Source of the DNA: an uncultured Lentisphaerota bacterium
Lineage (GTDB): Bacteria; Verrucomicrobiota; Kiritimatiellia; CAIQIC01
DNA: 62,675 bases
Assembly (NCBI GenBank): GCA_903889245.1
Contig: CAISWQ010000118.1
Coordinates: forward strand, 1 to 62,675
Direction of reading: 5' to 3'
Shown: positions 1 through 9,050 of the stretch, piece by piece
Layout of the letters: every line of letters begins with the position of its first letter
How positions within the stretch are numbered: position 1 is the stretch's first letter
Made by a program: the position numbers and the translations under genes
The notes under the pieces: model-generated
The model's database searches: none
What the model was told of the DNA's origin: nothing
Seen by the model: the letters and a program-made list of their open reading frames with translations, nothing else

Positions 1-200
1 GCGCGCCGGATGCGCAGCGGGTCATCGAGCATCGAGACACTGTGGAAATAGCCCGCCTCGCTCAACAACTCGCGGCCCCAGTGGAGCATCGGCTCGACGA
101 ACGCGTAGCCCAGCTCCGCGGCCTTGGCGACGCCCCACTCGAAGGGTTTGTCGTCGTGCCGGACGAACTCCATGTTGATGCCGAGTTTGATCTTGCTCAT
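1..200 (-). CDS. Sugar phosphate isomerase/epimerase family protein, partial (N-terminus only)
   Basis: The complement reads an ATG at 200 preceded by a good ribosome site (GGAAAGG) and stays open to the window edge, giving 66 residues that begin MSKIKLGINMEFVRHDDKPF. The first strand (KLGINMEF) and the AAELGYAFVEPM stretch resemble strand 1 and helix 1/strand 2 of the TIM-barrel AP_endonuc_2 family, which includes sugar and inositol isomerases/epimerases. The gene is divergent from the AraC regulator, a common pairing of a sugar gene with its controller. The substrate cannot be told from this fragment. Confidence 0.7.
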   Translation of the reverse strand, partial: MSKIKLGINMEFVRHDDKPFEWGVAKAAELGYAFVEPMLHWGRELLSEAGYFHSVSMLDDPLRIRR

Positions 201-340
201 CGTCTTTCCTTTCCCGTTGGCCGCGCCGGTGCGGACTTGCCAAAGCCCCGGCGTTTTTTTATCAAGATAGGCGCGCGGCGGCCCGGTGTCGTGCGCGATA
301 TGTTTGTGAAAATTATTGAACAACCCAGCACGGGGCGCCC
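201..340. promoter_or_regulatory. Divergent intergenic region between the isomerase gene and the AraC gene
   Basis: These 140 bases must hold the promoters for both divergent genes. A more AT-rich stretch at about 300-325 (TTTGTGAAAATTATTGAACAA) lies just upstream of the AraC start. I could not identify a clear operator. Confidence 0.35.
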
Positions 341-1363
341 ATGCTGATCCCGATCTATCAGGAGCAGGGCCAGACGTTCCAGGCGGATGCCTGCGGGCCG
401 CTGATCGCGGCGGCGCGACGCGGGCGCGTCGAGTTCGCCGCGCTGGCGCGCGGCCACTATCCCGGCCGCAAGCTCGGCCCGCGCGCCCTGCCCGGCATCA
501 AGTCGCTCGGCTTTTGGGACGCGCGCTTTGCGCAGGACTGGGGCCTCACGTGGCACCGCAACGAGGGCATCGAGTTGACGTTTCTCGAACGCGGCAGCCT
601 CGCCTTCGCCGTGGATCGTCGCCTCTGCCAGCTCAAGCCCGGCGACCTGACGCTCACGCGCCCTTGGCAACCGCACCGCGTCGGCAACCCGGAGGTCGGC
701 GCGGGCCGCCTGCACTGGCTCATCCTCGACGTCGGCGTGCGGCGGCCGCATCAGCCGTGGCGCTGGCCGGCGTGGCTCGTGTTGACGAAATCCGACTTGC
801 AGGAATTGACGCACATCCTGCGGCACACCGAGCGGCCCGTCTGGCGCGCCACCGCCGAACTTCGCCATTGCTTCCAACGCATCGCACAGGCGGTCGAAGG
901 TGACCGCGGCGGCAGCCATCTTTCGCGCTTGGCCGCCTACCTGAACGAGCTTTTCGTGCTCGTGCTCGACATGTGCCGGCAACGTGCCGTGCCGCTCGAC
1001 GAATCGCTCTCCACCACGCAGCGCACCGTCACACTGTTCTGGGACGACTTGCGCCAGCATCCGGCCCAACTTGCCAAAACGTGGACCGTGGACGGCATGG
1101 CATGGCAGTGCGGGCTGGGCGTGACGCACTTCATCCACCACACCAAGCAGATCACCAACGTCACGCCGATCCAGCACCTGAACCGGCTGCGCCTGGAACT
1201 CGCCGCCGAGCAGTTGCGCGCACAGCCAGAGCGCAGCGTGCTGGATATCGCGCTCGACTGCGGCTTCGCCTCCAGCCAGTACTTTGCCACGCTCTTCAAC
1301 CGGCACTTCGGCTGCGCCCCGCGTGCCCACCGCTCTCAAAGGACACCCGACAAGCAGCCTTGA
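341..1363 (+). CDS. AraC family transcriptional regulator
   Basis: A 340-residue protein with the two-part AraC layout. Residues about 55-140 form a cupin-like sensor ([22 protein letters not shown], then [18 protein letters not shown]). Residues about 235-330 carry two helix-turn-helix motifs ([19 protein letters not shown] and [21 protein letters not shown]) ending in the usual F-x-x-x-x-G-x-P-type region (FGCAPRAHR). It probably senses a sugar and regulates the divergent isomerase gene; that target is inferred only from position. The ATG at 341 follows a weak GGGGCG ribosome site. Confidence 0.88.
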   Translation: MLIPIYQEQGQTFQADACGPLIAAARRGRVEFAALARGHYPGRKLGPRALPGIKSLGFWDARFAQDWGLTWHRNEGIELTFLERGSLAFAVDRRLCQLKPGDLTLTRPWQPHRVGNPEVGAGRLHWLILDVGVRRPHQPWRWPAWLVLTKSDLQELTHILRHTERPVWRATAELRHCFQRIAQAVEGDRGGSHLSRLAAYLNELFVLVLDMCRQRAVPLDESLSTTQRTVTLFWDDLRQHPAQLAKTWTVDGMAWQCGLGVTHFIHHTKQITNVTPIQHLNRLRLELAAEQLRAQPERSVLDIALDCGFASSQYFATLFNRHFGCAPRAHRSQRTPDKQP

Positions 1364-1410
1364 CAGTCATCCGGTTGCCGACAATCATCACCCAACGTTT
1401 GGAGGCTAAT

Positions 1411-2943
1411 GTGCTGGCCAAAGTATTTGCGGGGGCGGTGTTTGGCGTAGATGCCTACGAGGTCGAAATCGAGGTCAACGCGGGTCACGGATCGCCAGAA
1501 ACCGTACTGGTGGGCTTGCCTGACGCCGCGGTCAAGGAGAGCAAGGATCGCGTCAACACGGCGCTGCTCAATTCCGGCTTCGGCCTGCCAATGGGCCGCA
1601 CCACCATCAACCTCGCGCCGGCCGACATCAAGAAGGAAGGCCCCAGCTTCGATCTACCCATCGCGCTCGGCACCATCGCGGCGCAGGGCGATCTGGAGGA
1701 GGAGAAGTTTTCCGGCTTTACCATGGTCGGCGAACTCGCCTTGAGCGGGCAGGTCCGGCGAGTACGCGGCGTGCTGCCGATTGCCGTGATGAGCCGCGCT
1801 GCCGGTCGCGCGCTGCTGGTACCGGAGGAAAACGCCGACGAGGCCGCCGTCGTCGAGGGCTTGCGCGTCGTGCCGATCAAGACGCTGCGGCAGGCGGCTG
1901 ACTTCCTCGCGGGCAAGCTGGCGCTCGAGCCCTACCACATTGACGTGGCCAGGGTTTTCGAGGCGAACAGCCTCTACGAGGATGATTTCTGCGACGTCAA
2001 GGGCCAGGAATCGGCGAAGCGCGCGATCGAGGTCGCCGTCGCGGGCGGGCACAACCTGCTGGCGATCGGGCCGCCGGGCACGGGCAAGACGATGCTCGCC
2101 AAGCGCGTACCCTCAATCCTGCCGCCGATGTCGCTGGAGGAGGCGCTGGAGACGACGAAGATTCACAGCATCGCCGGCATCCTCGCGCCGCATCAGGCGC
2201 TCGTGGCGCGCCGCCCCTTCCGCTCGCCGCATCACACCGTGTCCGACGCCGGCCTGCTTGGCGGCGGCTCGCATCCCGTGCCCGGCGAGGTCAGCCTCTC
2301 GCACAATGGCGTGCTGTTCCTCGACGAACTGCCGGAGTTCAACCGCAGCGCGCTCGAGGTGCTGCGCCAGCCGCTGGAGGATGCGGTTGTCACCGTCGCG
2401 CGTGTCGCCGCGAGCCTGACGTTCCCCTGCCAGTTCATGCTCGTCGCCGCGATGAACCCGTGTCCGTGCGGCTACTTCGGCGACCCGAAGCACGAGTGCC
2501 GCTGCACGCCGCAGAACATCCAGCGCTACCGCAACCGCATCTCCGGCCCGCTGCTCGACCGCATTGATATCCACGTCGAGGTGCCCGCCGTCCGCTACCA
2601 GGAACTGTCCTCGGCGACGCCCGGCGAACACTCCAACGTCATCCGCGAACGCGTGATTGCCGCGCGCCGCCTCCAGCAGGAACGCTTCCGCGGCAGTCCG
2701 CGTGTCCACTGCAACGCCGCGATGCGCGCCAAGGACCTCCACAAGCACTGCGCGCTCGGCGCCGACGCGCAGGAGTTGCTGCGCATGGCGATCAGCGACC
2801 TCAACTTCAGCGCGCGCGCCTACGACCGCATCCTGAAGGTCGCGCGCACCATCGCCGACCTCGCCGCCGCGCCGCAGGTCGAGGTCGCGCACATCGCCGA
2901 GGCCATCCAGTACCGCTCGCTCGACCGCCAATACTGGGGCTGA
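1411..2943 (+). CDS. comM: YifB/ComM family Mg-chelatase-like AAA+ ATPase
   Basis: A 510-residue protein with the three parts of the ComM family. The N-terminal ChlI-like domain ([20 protein letters not shown]-type region, [17 protein letters not shown]) is followed by an AAA+ domain with Walker A GPPGTGKT at residues 220-227, Walker B-type LFLDELPEF near 303-311 and the family cysteine patch CPCGYFGD, and then a C-terminal helical domain. ComM is a hexameric branch-migration helicase that helps integrate DNA taken up by transformation. The start is the GTG at 1411, which has a GGAGG ribosome site at 1401-1405 and begins [14 protein letters not shown], the normal family N-terminus; longer open frames upstream run through the AraC gene and are not real. 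Convergent with the ACT gene. Confidence 0.93.
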   Translation: MLAKVFAGAVFGVDAYEVEIEVNAGHGSPETVLVGLPDAAVKESKDRVNTALLNSGFGLPMGRTTINLAPADIKKEGPSFDLPIALGTIAAQGDLEEEKFSGFTMVGELALSGQVRRVRGVLPIAVMSRAAGRALLVPEENADEAAVVEGLRVVPIKTLRQAADFLAGKLALEPYHIDVARVFEANSLYEDDFCDVKGQESAKRAIEVAVAGGHNLLAIGPPGTGKTMLAKRVPSILPPMSLEEALETTKIHSIAGILAPHQALVARRPFRSPHHTVSDAGLLGGGSHPVPGEVSLSHNGVLFLDELPEFNRSALEVLRQPLEDAVVTVARVAASLTFPCQFMLVAAMNPCPCGYFGDPKHECRCTPQNIQRYRNRISGPLLDRIDIHVEVPAVRYQELSSATPGEHSNVIRERVIAARRLQQERFRGSPRVHCNAAMRAKDLHKHCALGADAQELLRMAISDLNFSARAYDRILKVARTIADLAAAPQVEVAHIAEAIQYRSLDRQYWG

Positions 2944-2994
2944 TTTCCCAGGGCTTGGAAGCCGGCATCAGCGCTTTTTCCAAACCTTGGAAAA
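2944..2994. repeat. Phased palindrome array 1 (2 units)
   Basis: Two copies of the 19-bp palindrome lie between the convergent comM and ACT genes. Centres are at 2953 (degenerate) and 2985 (near perfect), 32 bp apart. The second unit abuts the ACT stop codon, so on the minus strand its T-tract directly follows the coding sequence. Confidence 0.9.
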
Positions 2995-3426
2995 TTACAG
3001 GCTGGCGAGGTCGGCCTGATGGACGACGCTGATGTGGTGCGCGGTGAGCACGCGCTGGGCCTTCTCGGTATCCTCGAAGCGGAAGACGACCAGCGCCTTG
3101 TCGGTGCGTTTCTCGACGAAGGCGTACATGTACTCGACGTTGAGGTCGTCCTGGTTCAGCAGATGCAGAACGTCGGCGAGGCCGCCCGGCTGGTCGCTGA
3201 CCTCGACGACGATGACCTCGGTCTGGCTGGCTACGAAGCCGCCGTCGTGCAGCACCTGCTTGGCAGCGTCGGGTTTGTCCACGACCATGCGCAGGACGCC
3301 GAAGTCGGTGGCCTCGGCGATGTTCAGCGCGCGGATGCTGATGCCGTGCTGGCCGAGCAGGCGGCAGACTTCATAGAGCCGGCCTTTGCGGTTTTCGAGG
3401 AAGACGGAGATTTGGGTCAGCTTCAT
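2995..3426 (-). CDS. Tandem ACT domain protein
   Basis: 143 residues made of two ACT domains: residues 1-70 (MKLTQISVFLENRKGRLYEV, with LLGQHGISIRALNIAE) and about 70-140 (VIVVEVSDQPGGLADVLHLL, NVEYMYAFV). ACT domains bind amino acids and control the enzymes or genes they accompany. Proteins of this type commonly follow paaK/ior genes, as here. It is probably an aromatic amino acid sensor for this operon; no catalytic domain is present. It is the last gene of the leftward iorA-iorB-paaK-ACT unit, 12 bases after paaK. Confidence 0.88.
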   Translation of the reverse strand: MKLTQISVFLENRKGRLYEVCRLLGQHGISIRALNIAEATDFGVLRMVVDKPDAAKQVLHDGGFVASQTEVIVVEVSDQPGGLADVLHLLNQDDLNVEYMYAFVEKRTDKALVVFRFEDTEKAQRVLTAHHISVVHQADLASL

Positions 3427-3438
3427 CGCGGTCTCCTT

Positions 3439-4740
3439 TCACAGCGTACGTTTGTCGATCACGCGCCTGGCCTTGCCCTCGCTGCGCTGGATGGTCTTGG
3501 GCTCGACGAGCTTGACCTTGGCGGCGATGCCGAGGACCGCCTCCATCTCGCGGTGGATCTTGGCCTCGAGCTCTTGCAGCACCTTGATCTCGTCGGAGAA
3601 GAACTTCTCGTCCACCTCCACCTGCACCTCCAGGTCGTCGAGCCAGTTGGCCTTGCGGTCTACGATGATCTGGTAGTGCGGCTGGACGCCCTCGATCTTG
3701 AGCAGGACGTGCTCGATCTGCGAGGGGAAGACGTTGATGCCGCGGATGATCAGCATGTCGTCGGTGCGGCCGTGGAATTTGCTGACGCGCGGGCAGGTGC
3801 GGCCGCACGCGCAGGTTTCATAGGTGATCTTGGTGATGTCGCGCGTGCGGTAGCGGATCAGCGGCATGCCCTGCTTGGTGAGCGTGGTGAAGACAAGTTC
3901 GCCCCACTGGCCGTCGGGCACGGCCTTGCCGGTGGCGGGATCGAGCACCTCGGGCAGGAAGACGTCGTGGAAGACATGCAGGCCGCTCTTGTGCTCGCAC
4001 TCCTGCGCGACGCCGGGGCCGATGATCTCGGAGAGGCCGTAGATGTCGGTCGCGCGCATGTTCCATGTGTTTTCGATCTCGGCGCGCATCGAGTCGCTCC
4101 ACGGCTCGGCGCCGAAGAGGCCGATCTCCCAACTGCTCGTGCGCGGGTCGAGGCCCATCGCGCGGGCGTCATCAACCATGAACAGCGCGTAGCTCGGCGT
4201 GCACGCGAGGATGCGCGGCTTGAAGTCGGTCATCAGCTTGAGCTGGCGCTTGGTCTGGCCCGACGAGGTCGGCAGTGCGGTGAGGCCCGCCTTGAGCGTG
4301 CCGTAGTGGAGGCCAAGGCCGCCAGTGAACAGGCCGTAGCCGTAGGCCACCTGCACCATGTCGCCGGGGCACGCGCCGGCGCAATAGAGGCAACGCGCGA
4401 CGACCTCGCCCCAGAGGTCGAGGTCGGCCTGTGTGTAGCCGACGACCGTCGGGTTGCCGGTGGTGCCGCTGGAGACGTGCACCTCGCGGATCTCGGAGCG
4501 CGGGACGCAGAAGAGGCCGAAGGGATAGTTGTCGCGCAAATCTTCCTTCGTGGTGAACGGCAGCTTTTCGAGATCCTCGACGCCGCGGATGTCGCCGGGC
4601 TTGAGCCCGGCCTTGTCGAGCTTCGCGCGGTAGACCGGCGAGCGCTCGTGGAGATAGGCGACGAGCTTGCTCAGGCGCTCCGACTGCAGACTGCGCGCCT
4701 CGTCGCGCGACAGGCATTCCATCGCTTGATTGAAGATCAT
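3439..4740 (-). CDS. paaK: Phenylacetate-CoA ligase
   Basis: A 433-residue adenylate-forming enzyme of the PaaK branch (shorter than general acyl-CoA synthetases). It has the phosphate-binding loop SSGTTGNPTVVGYT, the adenine-region motifs YGLSEIIGPG and RYRTRDITK, and a C-terminal region with RGINVFPSQIEH and the lysine-containing end SEGKARRV. It makes phenylacetyl-CoA (or the hydroxy or indole analogue) from the acid, ATP and CoA. The ATG at 4740 overlaps the iorB stop by 4 bases, so the two are translationally coupled. Together with the indolepyruvate oxidoreductase it can link aryl acids to aryl-pyruvates, either for amino acid breakdown or, in anaerobes, for reductive synthesis of aromatic amino acids. 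Confidence 0.95.
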   Translation of the reverse strand: MIFNQAMECLSRDEARSLQSERLSKLVAYLHERSPVYRAKLDKAGLKPGDIRGVEDLEKLPFTTKEDLRDNYPFGLFCVPRSEIREVHVSSGTTGNPTVVGYTQADLDLWGEVVARCLYCAGACPGDMVQVAYGYGLFTGGLGLHYGTLKAGLTALPTSSGQTKRQLKLMTDFKPRILACTPSYALFMVDDARAMGLDPRTSSWEIGLFGAEPWSDSMRAEIENTWNMRATDIYGLSEIIGPGVAQECEHKSGLHVFHDVFLPEVLDPATGKAVPDGQWGELVFTTLTKQGMPLIRYRTRDITKITYETCACGRTCPRVSKFHGRTDDMLIIRGINVFPSQIEHVLLKIEGVQPHYQIIVDRKANWLDDLEVQVEVDEKFFSDEIKVLQELEAKIHREMEAVLGIAAKVKLVEPKTIQRSEGKARRVIDKRTL

Positions 4741-5228
4741 GTCCCGTCTCCCAATTCCGTTTCGGCCCCGAGCAAAAAGATGCGGCGGTTTTCGGCCTGC
4801 GCGCGCGTGAAGCCCTGCGCGAGCGCCGCCAGCCAGACCTCGCGGGCGAGCGGCAGGAAGCGCGAGAGCACGCCGAGGAAGAAGGTGTTCTCGAAACGCG
4901 GATCGATGCCGTGCTTGCGCAACAGCGGCAGGTACTTGTTGAAGTGCATGCCGCCGGGCTTGAGCATGTCGCGGAATTTCTCGCCCTCGGTGCGGTCGAA
5001 GCTGACGACGAAGTCCGCCTGCCCCGCCGGGATCAGCGGCGCGAAGACCTCCGCGCCGAAACGCAGATGACTTTCCACCGAGCCGCCGCGCTGGCTCATG
5101 CCGTGGACCTCGGCCTTGCGGACCTGCTGGCCGGCGCGCAGCGCCGCGAGCCCGCAAATTTCCGCCGCCTTGAGGACGCCCTGCCCGCCGACGCCGCAGA
5201 AAAGAATGTTAGAGGTGCGCGTTTCCAT
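4737..5228 (-). CDS. iorB: Indolepyruvate:ferredoxin oxidoreductase, beta subunit
   Basis: 163 residues, somewhat shorter than the usual 190 or so. It has the gamma-type domain seen in 2-oxoacid oxidoreductases: the N-terminal NILFCGVGGQGVLKAAEI and the following VHGMSQRGGSVESHLRFG are diagnostic of IorB. It pairs with the IorA subunit encoded 3 bases upstream to convert aryl-pyruvates plus CoA to aryl-acetyl-CoA, CO2 and reduced ferredoxin. The start at 5228 has only a weak ribosome site, consistent with coupling to iorA. Confidence 0.93.
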   Translation of the reverse strand: METRTSNILFCGVGGQGVLKAAEICGLAALRAGQQVRKAEVHGMSQRGGSVESHLRFGAEVFAPLIPAGQADFVVSFDRTEGEKFRDMLKPGGMHFNKYLPLLRKHGIDPRFENTFFLGVLSRFLPLAREVWLAALAQGFTRAQAENRRIFLLGAETELGDGT

Positions 5229-5231
5229 GGA

Positions 5232-7004
5232 TCACCCGCACGTCCCCGGACAGCCATCCGCATCGGGCTCCTCGCGCTGCGGGATCAGCGCCTCGTAGGC
5301 GCAACGGTCCACGCACAGGTTGCAGCCGGTGCAACGCGCAGGATCGATTTGGATCATGCCGTCCTCGGTCTTGGACAGTGCGGGACAGTCGATCTCCAGG
5401 CACTCGTAGCACTGCTGGCACTGCTTGCGCTTGAACTCCGGCATCGCGTGGCGCGTTCGTACGAGCTGCCAGCACGGACTGCGCGCGATGATCACCGTCA
5501 GCGCATCCTCCGCCAGCCGCTGTTCGAGCGTGCGGCGGAACGCGCCGATGTCTTTGGCATCCACCACATCCACGTTGTCGGCGCCGCACGCGAGGCACAA
5601 ATCTTCGAGCACCAGCTTCGTCGTCGGCTCCTCGCGGATCGTCTTGCCGGTCGCCGGGTGGTGCTGCGCGCCGGTCATCGCCGTCGTGCCGTTGTCGAGG
5701 ATCAGCAACACGCCCTTCACGCCGTTATAGACCGCGTTGATCAGCCCGGTGACGCCGGAGTGGACGAACGTCGAGTCGCCCACCACGCCGACGACGCGGC
5801 CAGCGTGGGCGTGCGCGCGGCGGAAACCTTCATGCACCGTGACGCCCGCGCCCATGCACAGGCACGTGTGGACCGAGGCCAGCGGCGGCGCGGCGCCGAG
5901 CGTATAGCAGCCGATGTCGCCGGCGACCGCGAGCTTGAGATCGCGCAGCACGGTAAAGACCGAGCGGTGCGAGCAGCCGGGGCACAGCACCGGCTTGCGC
6001 GCGGGGAACGGCTTCGCCTGCTTCTCCTCGCCGCGGACGATGGCGGTGATATGCTCCGGCCGCAGCTCGCCGATCTGAAACGAGGGCTGCTTCGCGCGCA
6101 GCTTCAGGCCGAGCGCGCGCAGGTGCGTCTCGACGAACGGATCGAGTTCCTCGACGACGACCAGTGCTTCGACGTCCCTGGCGAATGCGCGGATTTTGTC
6201 ATCGCAGAACGGATAGGAGAACCCGAGCTTGAGCACAGAGGCCTCCGGGAACATTTCGCGGATGTAGAGATAGGAGACGCCGGAGGTGACAAAGCCCAGC
6301 TTGCGGTCGCGCAACTCGACGCGGTTCAGCGGCGACTGCTCCGCCAGCTCGCGCAGTTTTGCCAGGCGCGCCTCGACCACCGCATGGCGCGGGCCGGCGT
6401 TGCGCGGCACCATCACATACTTCGCGGCATCCACGCGGAACGCCTTGTGCGGGCCCAGCACGCGCTCACCCGTGGCGACATCCTGCTTCGAGTGCGCGAC
6501 GCGCGTCGTCAAGCGCAGCAGCACGGGCGTATCGAACTGCTCGCTCAGCTCGAACGCGAACTTGGTGAACGCCAGCGCCTCGGCGGGATCGGCCGGCTCC
6601 AGCAGCGGCAGCTTGCCGTAGAGCGCCACCCAGCGCGTGTCCTGCTCGTTCTGCGAGGAGTGCAGGCCGGGATCATCGGCGACGACCACGACCAGCCCGG
6701 CGTTGATGCCCGTATAGGCCGAGGTCATCAGCGGGTCCATCGCCACGTTCAGCCCCACGTGCTTGCACGCGGTCAGGGAACGCACGCCGCCGATGGCCGC
6801 GCCGTAGGCCACCTCGTAGGCGACCTTCTCGTTGACCGACCACTGCGCGTCGACGTCGGGATATTTCGCGATGGTTTCGAGGATTTCGGTGGAGGGCGTG
6901 CCCGGATAGGCGGCGGCGACCTTCAGCCCCGCCTCCCACGCGCCGCGCGCGACAGCCTCATCACCGGACAGCAATTTTTTTTCACGCCTGGGTGTGGTGC
7001 TCAT
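5232..7004 (-). CDS. iorA: Indolepyruvate:ferredoxin oxidoreductase, alpha subunit
   Basis: About 590 residues. The order is a pyrimidine-binding domain (LSGDEAVARGAWEAGLKVAAAYPGTPSTEI), a central transketolase-like domain, a thiamine-diphosphate-binding domain (GDIGCYTLGAAPP, VGDSTFVHSGVTGLINAVYN, DNGTTAMTGAQHHP), and a C-terminal ferredoxin domain with two 4Fe-4S motifs (CQQCYECLEIDCP and CTGCNLCVDRC). The enzyme oxidatively decarboxylates indole-, phenyl- or hydroxyphenyl-pyruvate, or runs in reverse. Its presence suggests ferredoxin-based anaerobic or microaerobic metabolism. I chose the ATG at 7004 because homology starts there, but no strong ribosome site is visible and an in-frame ATG at 7094 exists. 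Confidence 0.94.
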   Translation of the reverse strand: MSTTPRREKKLLSGDEAVARGAWEAGLKVAAAYPGTPSTEILETIAKYPDVDAQWSVNEKVAYEVAYGAAIGGVRSLTACKHVGLNVAMDPLMTSAYTGINAGLVVVVADDPGLHSSQNEQDTRWVALYGKLPLLEPADPAEALAFTKFAFELSEQFDTPVLLRLTTRVAHSKQDVATGERVLGPHKAFRVDAAKYVMVPRNAGPRHAVVEARLAKLRELAEQSPLNRVELRDRKLGFVTSGVSYLYIREMFPEASVLKLGFSYPFCDDKIRAFARDVEALVVVEELDPFVETHLRALGLKLRAKQPSFQIGELRPEHITAIVRGEEKQAKPFPARKPVLCPGCSHRSVFTVLRDLKLAVAGDIGCYTLGAAPPLASVHTCLCMGAGVTVHEGFRRAHAHAGRVVGVVGDSTFVHSGVTGLINAVYNGVKGVLLILDNGTTAMTGAQHHPATGKTIREEPTTKLVLEDLCLACGADNVDVVDAKDIGAFRRTLEQRLAEDALTVIIARSPCWQLVRTRHAMPEFKRKQCQQCYECLEIDCPALSKTEDGMIQIDPARCTGCNLCVDRCAYEALIPQREEPDADGCPGTCG

Positions 7005-7149
7005 GAAAATAAACGCCGTGCGGTGTATCACGGCGTCGCGAAAAAATCCAGCGTGCGTGCTTGCCCGTACCGGGCGGGTAGCCGCAATCGTCACTTCAGC
7101 CGGTGTAATTGATATTGAAATGCGCGGCGCAATGGCCTATCGGTTGCGC

Positions 7150-7650
7150 ATGAAATCCAAGCCGTATCTCATCCGCAACGCCGGGTTCCACGATGTCTCC
7201 GGCATCTACAAGCTGATCAAGGGCAATCCCAACGAGCTCGTGCCGCGCTCGATGAACGACATCGCGCAGAACACCGACCGTTTCCTGATCGCCGAGATCA
7301 AGGGCGCGCTGGCGGGCATCGTGTCGTGGGCGATCCTGCCAGAGATCGGCAAGGCGGAGCATCCCTCGGTGGAAATCAAGTCGCTGTGCGTGAGCAAGGA
7401 GGCGCGGGGCCTGGGCCTGGGCAAGGCGCTGGTGCAGGCGGTCATCAAGCGTATCCGCGCGATGCAGCCGGAGGAAATCATCGTCCTGACCTTCACGCCG
7501 GAGTTCTTCGGCAAGCTCGGCTTCACCGCCGTCCCGAAGGAGACGCTGATGCACAAGCTCTACACCGGCTGCCTGAACTGCTCGAAGTATGACTCGCCGT
7601 TCACCTGCCCGGAAGTCGCCATGATCATGGACCTGAAGAAGAATGGTTGA
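7150..7650 (+). CDS. GNAT N-acetyltransferase, probably single-domain N-acetylglutamate synthase
   Basis: About 166 residues with one GNAT fold. The acetyl-CoA loop is VSKEARGLGLGKALVQAV. The C-terminal half (FTPEFFGKLGFTAVPKETL, then HKLYTGCLNCSKY and CPEVAMIMDL) closely matches the short ArgA-type acetyltransferases that make N-acetylglutamate, the first step of arginine synthesis. The cysteines in GCLNCSKYDSPFTC are typical of that group. No other arginine genes are in the window. In-frame ATGs at 7120 and 7132 are alternative starts; none has a clear ribosome site, and I took 7150 because family homology begins at KPYLIRNAGFHDV. Divergent from iorA. Confidence 0.8.
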   Translation: MKSKPYLIRNAGFHDVSGIYKLIKGNPNELVPRSMNDIAQNTDRFLIAEIKGALAGIVSWAILPEIGKAEHPSVEIKSLCVSKEARGLGLGKALVQAVIKRIRAMQPEEIIVLTFTPEFFGKLGFTAVPKETLMHKLYTGCLNCSKYDSPFTCPEVAMIMDLKKNG

Positions 7651-7720
7651 TGGTTAAGGGCTGATGGTAGATGAAAAAGAACGCCCGCCATCTTCCCTTA
7701 CCCATCCACCCTTAACCATC
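7649..7720. repeat. Foldback element of GATGG-like words
   Basis: Left arm GATGGTTAAGGG (7649-7660) and right arm CCCTTAACCATC (7709-7720) are a perfect 12-bp inverted repeat. Further degenerate GATGG/CCATC words extend inside the loop. The left arm starts within the stop codon of the acetyltransferase gene and the right arm ends 4 bases before the MFS start. Same family as the elements at 11086, 22368 and 23967. Confidence 0.8.
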
Positions 7721-7724
7721 GGCC

Positions 7725-8918
7725 ATGTCTTCGCCCTCCCATAACTGGCGGCGCAACGTCCTGACGGTCGGGCTTTCGCAGTTCCTCTCCATCGCCGGCT
7801 TCTCGTTCGCGATCCCGTTCGCGCCATTCTTCATGCAGGAGCAGCTCGGCGTCAGCGATCCGGTCCATCTCCGGCTGTGGGTCTCCGCGTTCAACGCCGC
7901 CGTGCCGCTGACGATGATGTTCTTCGCGCCCATCTGGGGCGCGGCGGCCGACCGCTATGGACGCCGCATGATGCTGCTGCGCGCCAACTTCGCCGCGTGG
8001 ATCGTGCTGACGCTGATGGGCTTCTCGCGCAACGTCGAGATGCTCGTGCTGCTGCGCGCCTTGCAGGGCGCGTTCACCGGCACGATCACCGCCGCGCAGG
8101 CGATGGTCGCCGCCGACGTGCCGCCGGAGCGCAGCGGCCGCGCGCTGGGTGGGCTGACCGCCGCGATTTTTTCCGGCAGCCTCGCCGGCGTCGCACTCGG
8201 CGGCGTCTGCGCCGAGTGGTTCGGCTATCGCGTCGCCTTCTATATCTCCGGCACGCTGTTGCTCGCCGCCGCGCTGCTGGTGCTGTTCGGCACGCGCGAA
8301 CCGATCACCCACGTGTCCGAGGAGGACTTCGGCGGCGCACCGGAACACGCCGGCCGTTTACACGGTGTATGGCCGATTCTCGGCTTGATTCTGGCCATCA
8401 GCTTCGTGCGCTCGTTTGATGGCGCATGGGTGCCGCTACTCGTGCAGGAGGTCCATGGCAGCCTCGAGGGCGCGTCACTCTGGACGGGCCTGCTCGCGGC
8501 GGGCGGCGGTGTGGCGGGCATGGCCGCGGGGATCATCCTGGGTAACCTCGCCGACCGCGTGCCGCCGCCGCGGATCGGGAAATATTCCTCGCTCTTCGCC
8601 GGCCTGCTGATGATCCCACAGGCGCTGGCGCAGAGCTTCGGTCTGCTGTTCGCGACGCGTTTCGGCGCGATGTTCTGCGCCGGCGGGCTCGATCCGGTGT
8701 TCCAGATCTGGTTGAGCAAGCGGACGCCGGCGCACAAGCGCGGCTCGATCTTCGGCTGGGCCAGCAGCGCCCGCAGCCTCGGTTGGATGCTGGCGGCCTT
8801 GAGCGGCGGCGTGGTCGCCGCGTGGTTCAACATCCGTACCACCTTCCTGATCGGCGCCGCGCTGTACCTGCTGCTGATCCCCGCGATCACCATCGGCGTC
8901 CGCCGATTGACCCGTTGA
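7725..8918 (+). CDS. MFS transporter
   Basis: 397 residues with about 12 hydrophobic segments, the standard length of a major facilitator. The loop after helix 2 carries the motif A-like AAADRYGRRMMLLRANF, and helix 4 has RALQGAFTGTITAAQAMVA, typical of multidrug/proton antiporters of the DHA1 type. A second-half equivalent (GNLADRVPPPRIGKYSS) is present. It acts in the inner membrane; the substrate is unknown. The start ATG at 7725 directly follows the foldback element and has no clear ribosome site. Confidence 0.88.
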   Translation: MSSPSHNWRRNVLTVGLSQFLSIAGFSFAIPFAPFFMQEQLGVSDPVHLRLWVSAFNAAVPLTMMFFAPIWGAAADRYGRRMMLLRANFAAWIVLTLMGFSRNVEMLVLLRALQGAFTGTITAAQAMVAADVPPERSGRALGGLTAAIFSGSLAGVALGGVCAEWFGYRVAFYISGTLLLAAALLVLFGTREPITHVSEEDFGGAPEHAGRLHGVWPILGLILAISFVRSFDGAWVPLLVQEVHGSLEGASLWTGLLAAGGGVAGMAAGIILGNLADRVPPPRIGKYSSLFAGLLMIPQALAQSFGLLFATRFGAMFCAGGLDPVFQIWLSKRTPAHKRGSIFGWASSARSLGWMLAALSGGVVAAWFNIRTTFLIGAALYLLLIPAITIGVRRLTR

Positions 8919-8951
8919 TGTACAGTCCGAAGCTTGCCGGCAGGCACGCGG

Positions 8952-9034
8952 TTTTGCCAGGGCTTGGAAATTTCGCTGGTGTTTTTTCCCGGGTTTGGAA
9001 ATAGTACGCCGTCGTTTTTCCAAGGCTTGGAAAA
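8952..9034. repeat. Phased palindrome array 2 (3 units)
   Basis: Unit centres are at 8962, 8993 and 9025 (intervals 31 and 32). The first two are degenerate and the third is a perfect TTTTCCAAGGCTTGGAAAA. The last unit ends just before the ribosome site of the FadL-like gene, so the array lies in its leader or promoter. Confidence 0.9.
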
Positions 9035-9050
9035 GCAGAAAGGATGCAAC

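Noticed and set aside
197-1339. Long minus-strand open frame under the AraC gene
   Set aside because: AraC domains are clear on the plus strand. The antisense frame is a codon-bias shadow.
2944-2994. Palindromes as ordinary rho-independent terminators
   Set aside because: Some sit at gene ends, but others lie in promoters, leaders and inside genes, and the 31-bp phase has no role in termination. Only two sites where a GC stem adjoins are kept as terminators.
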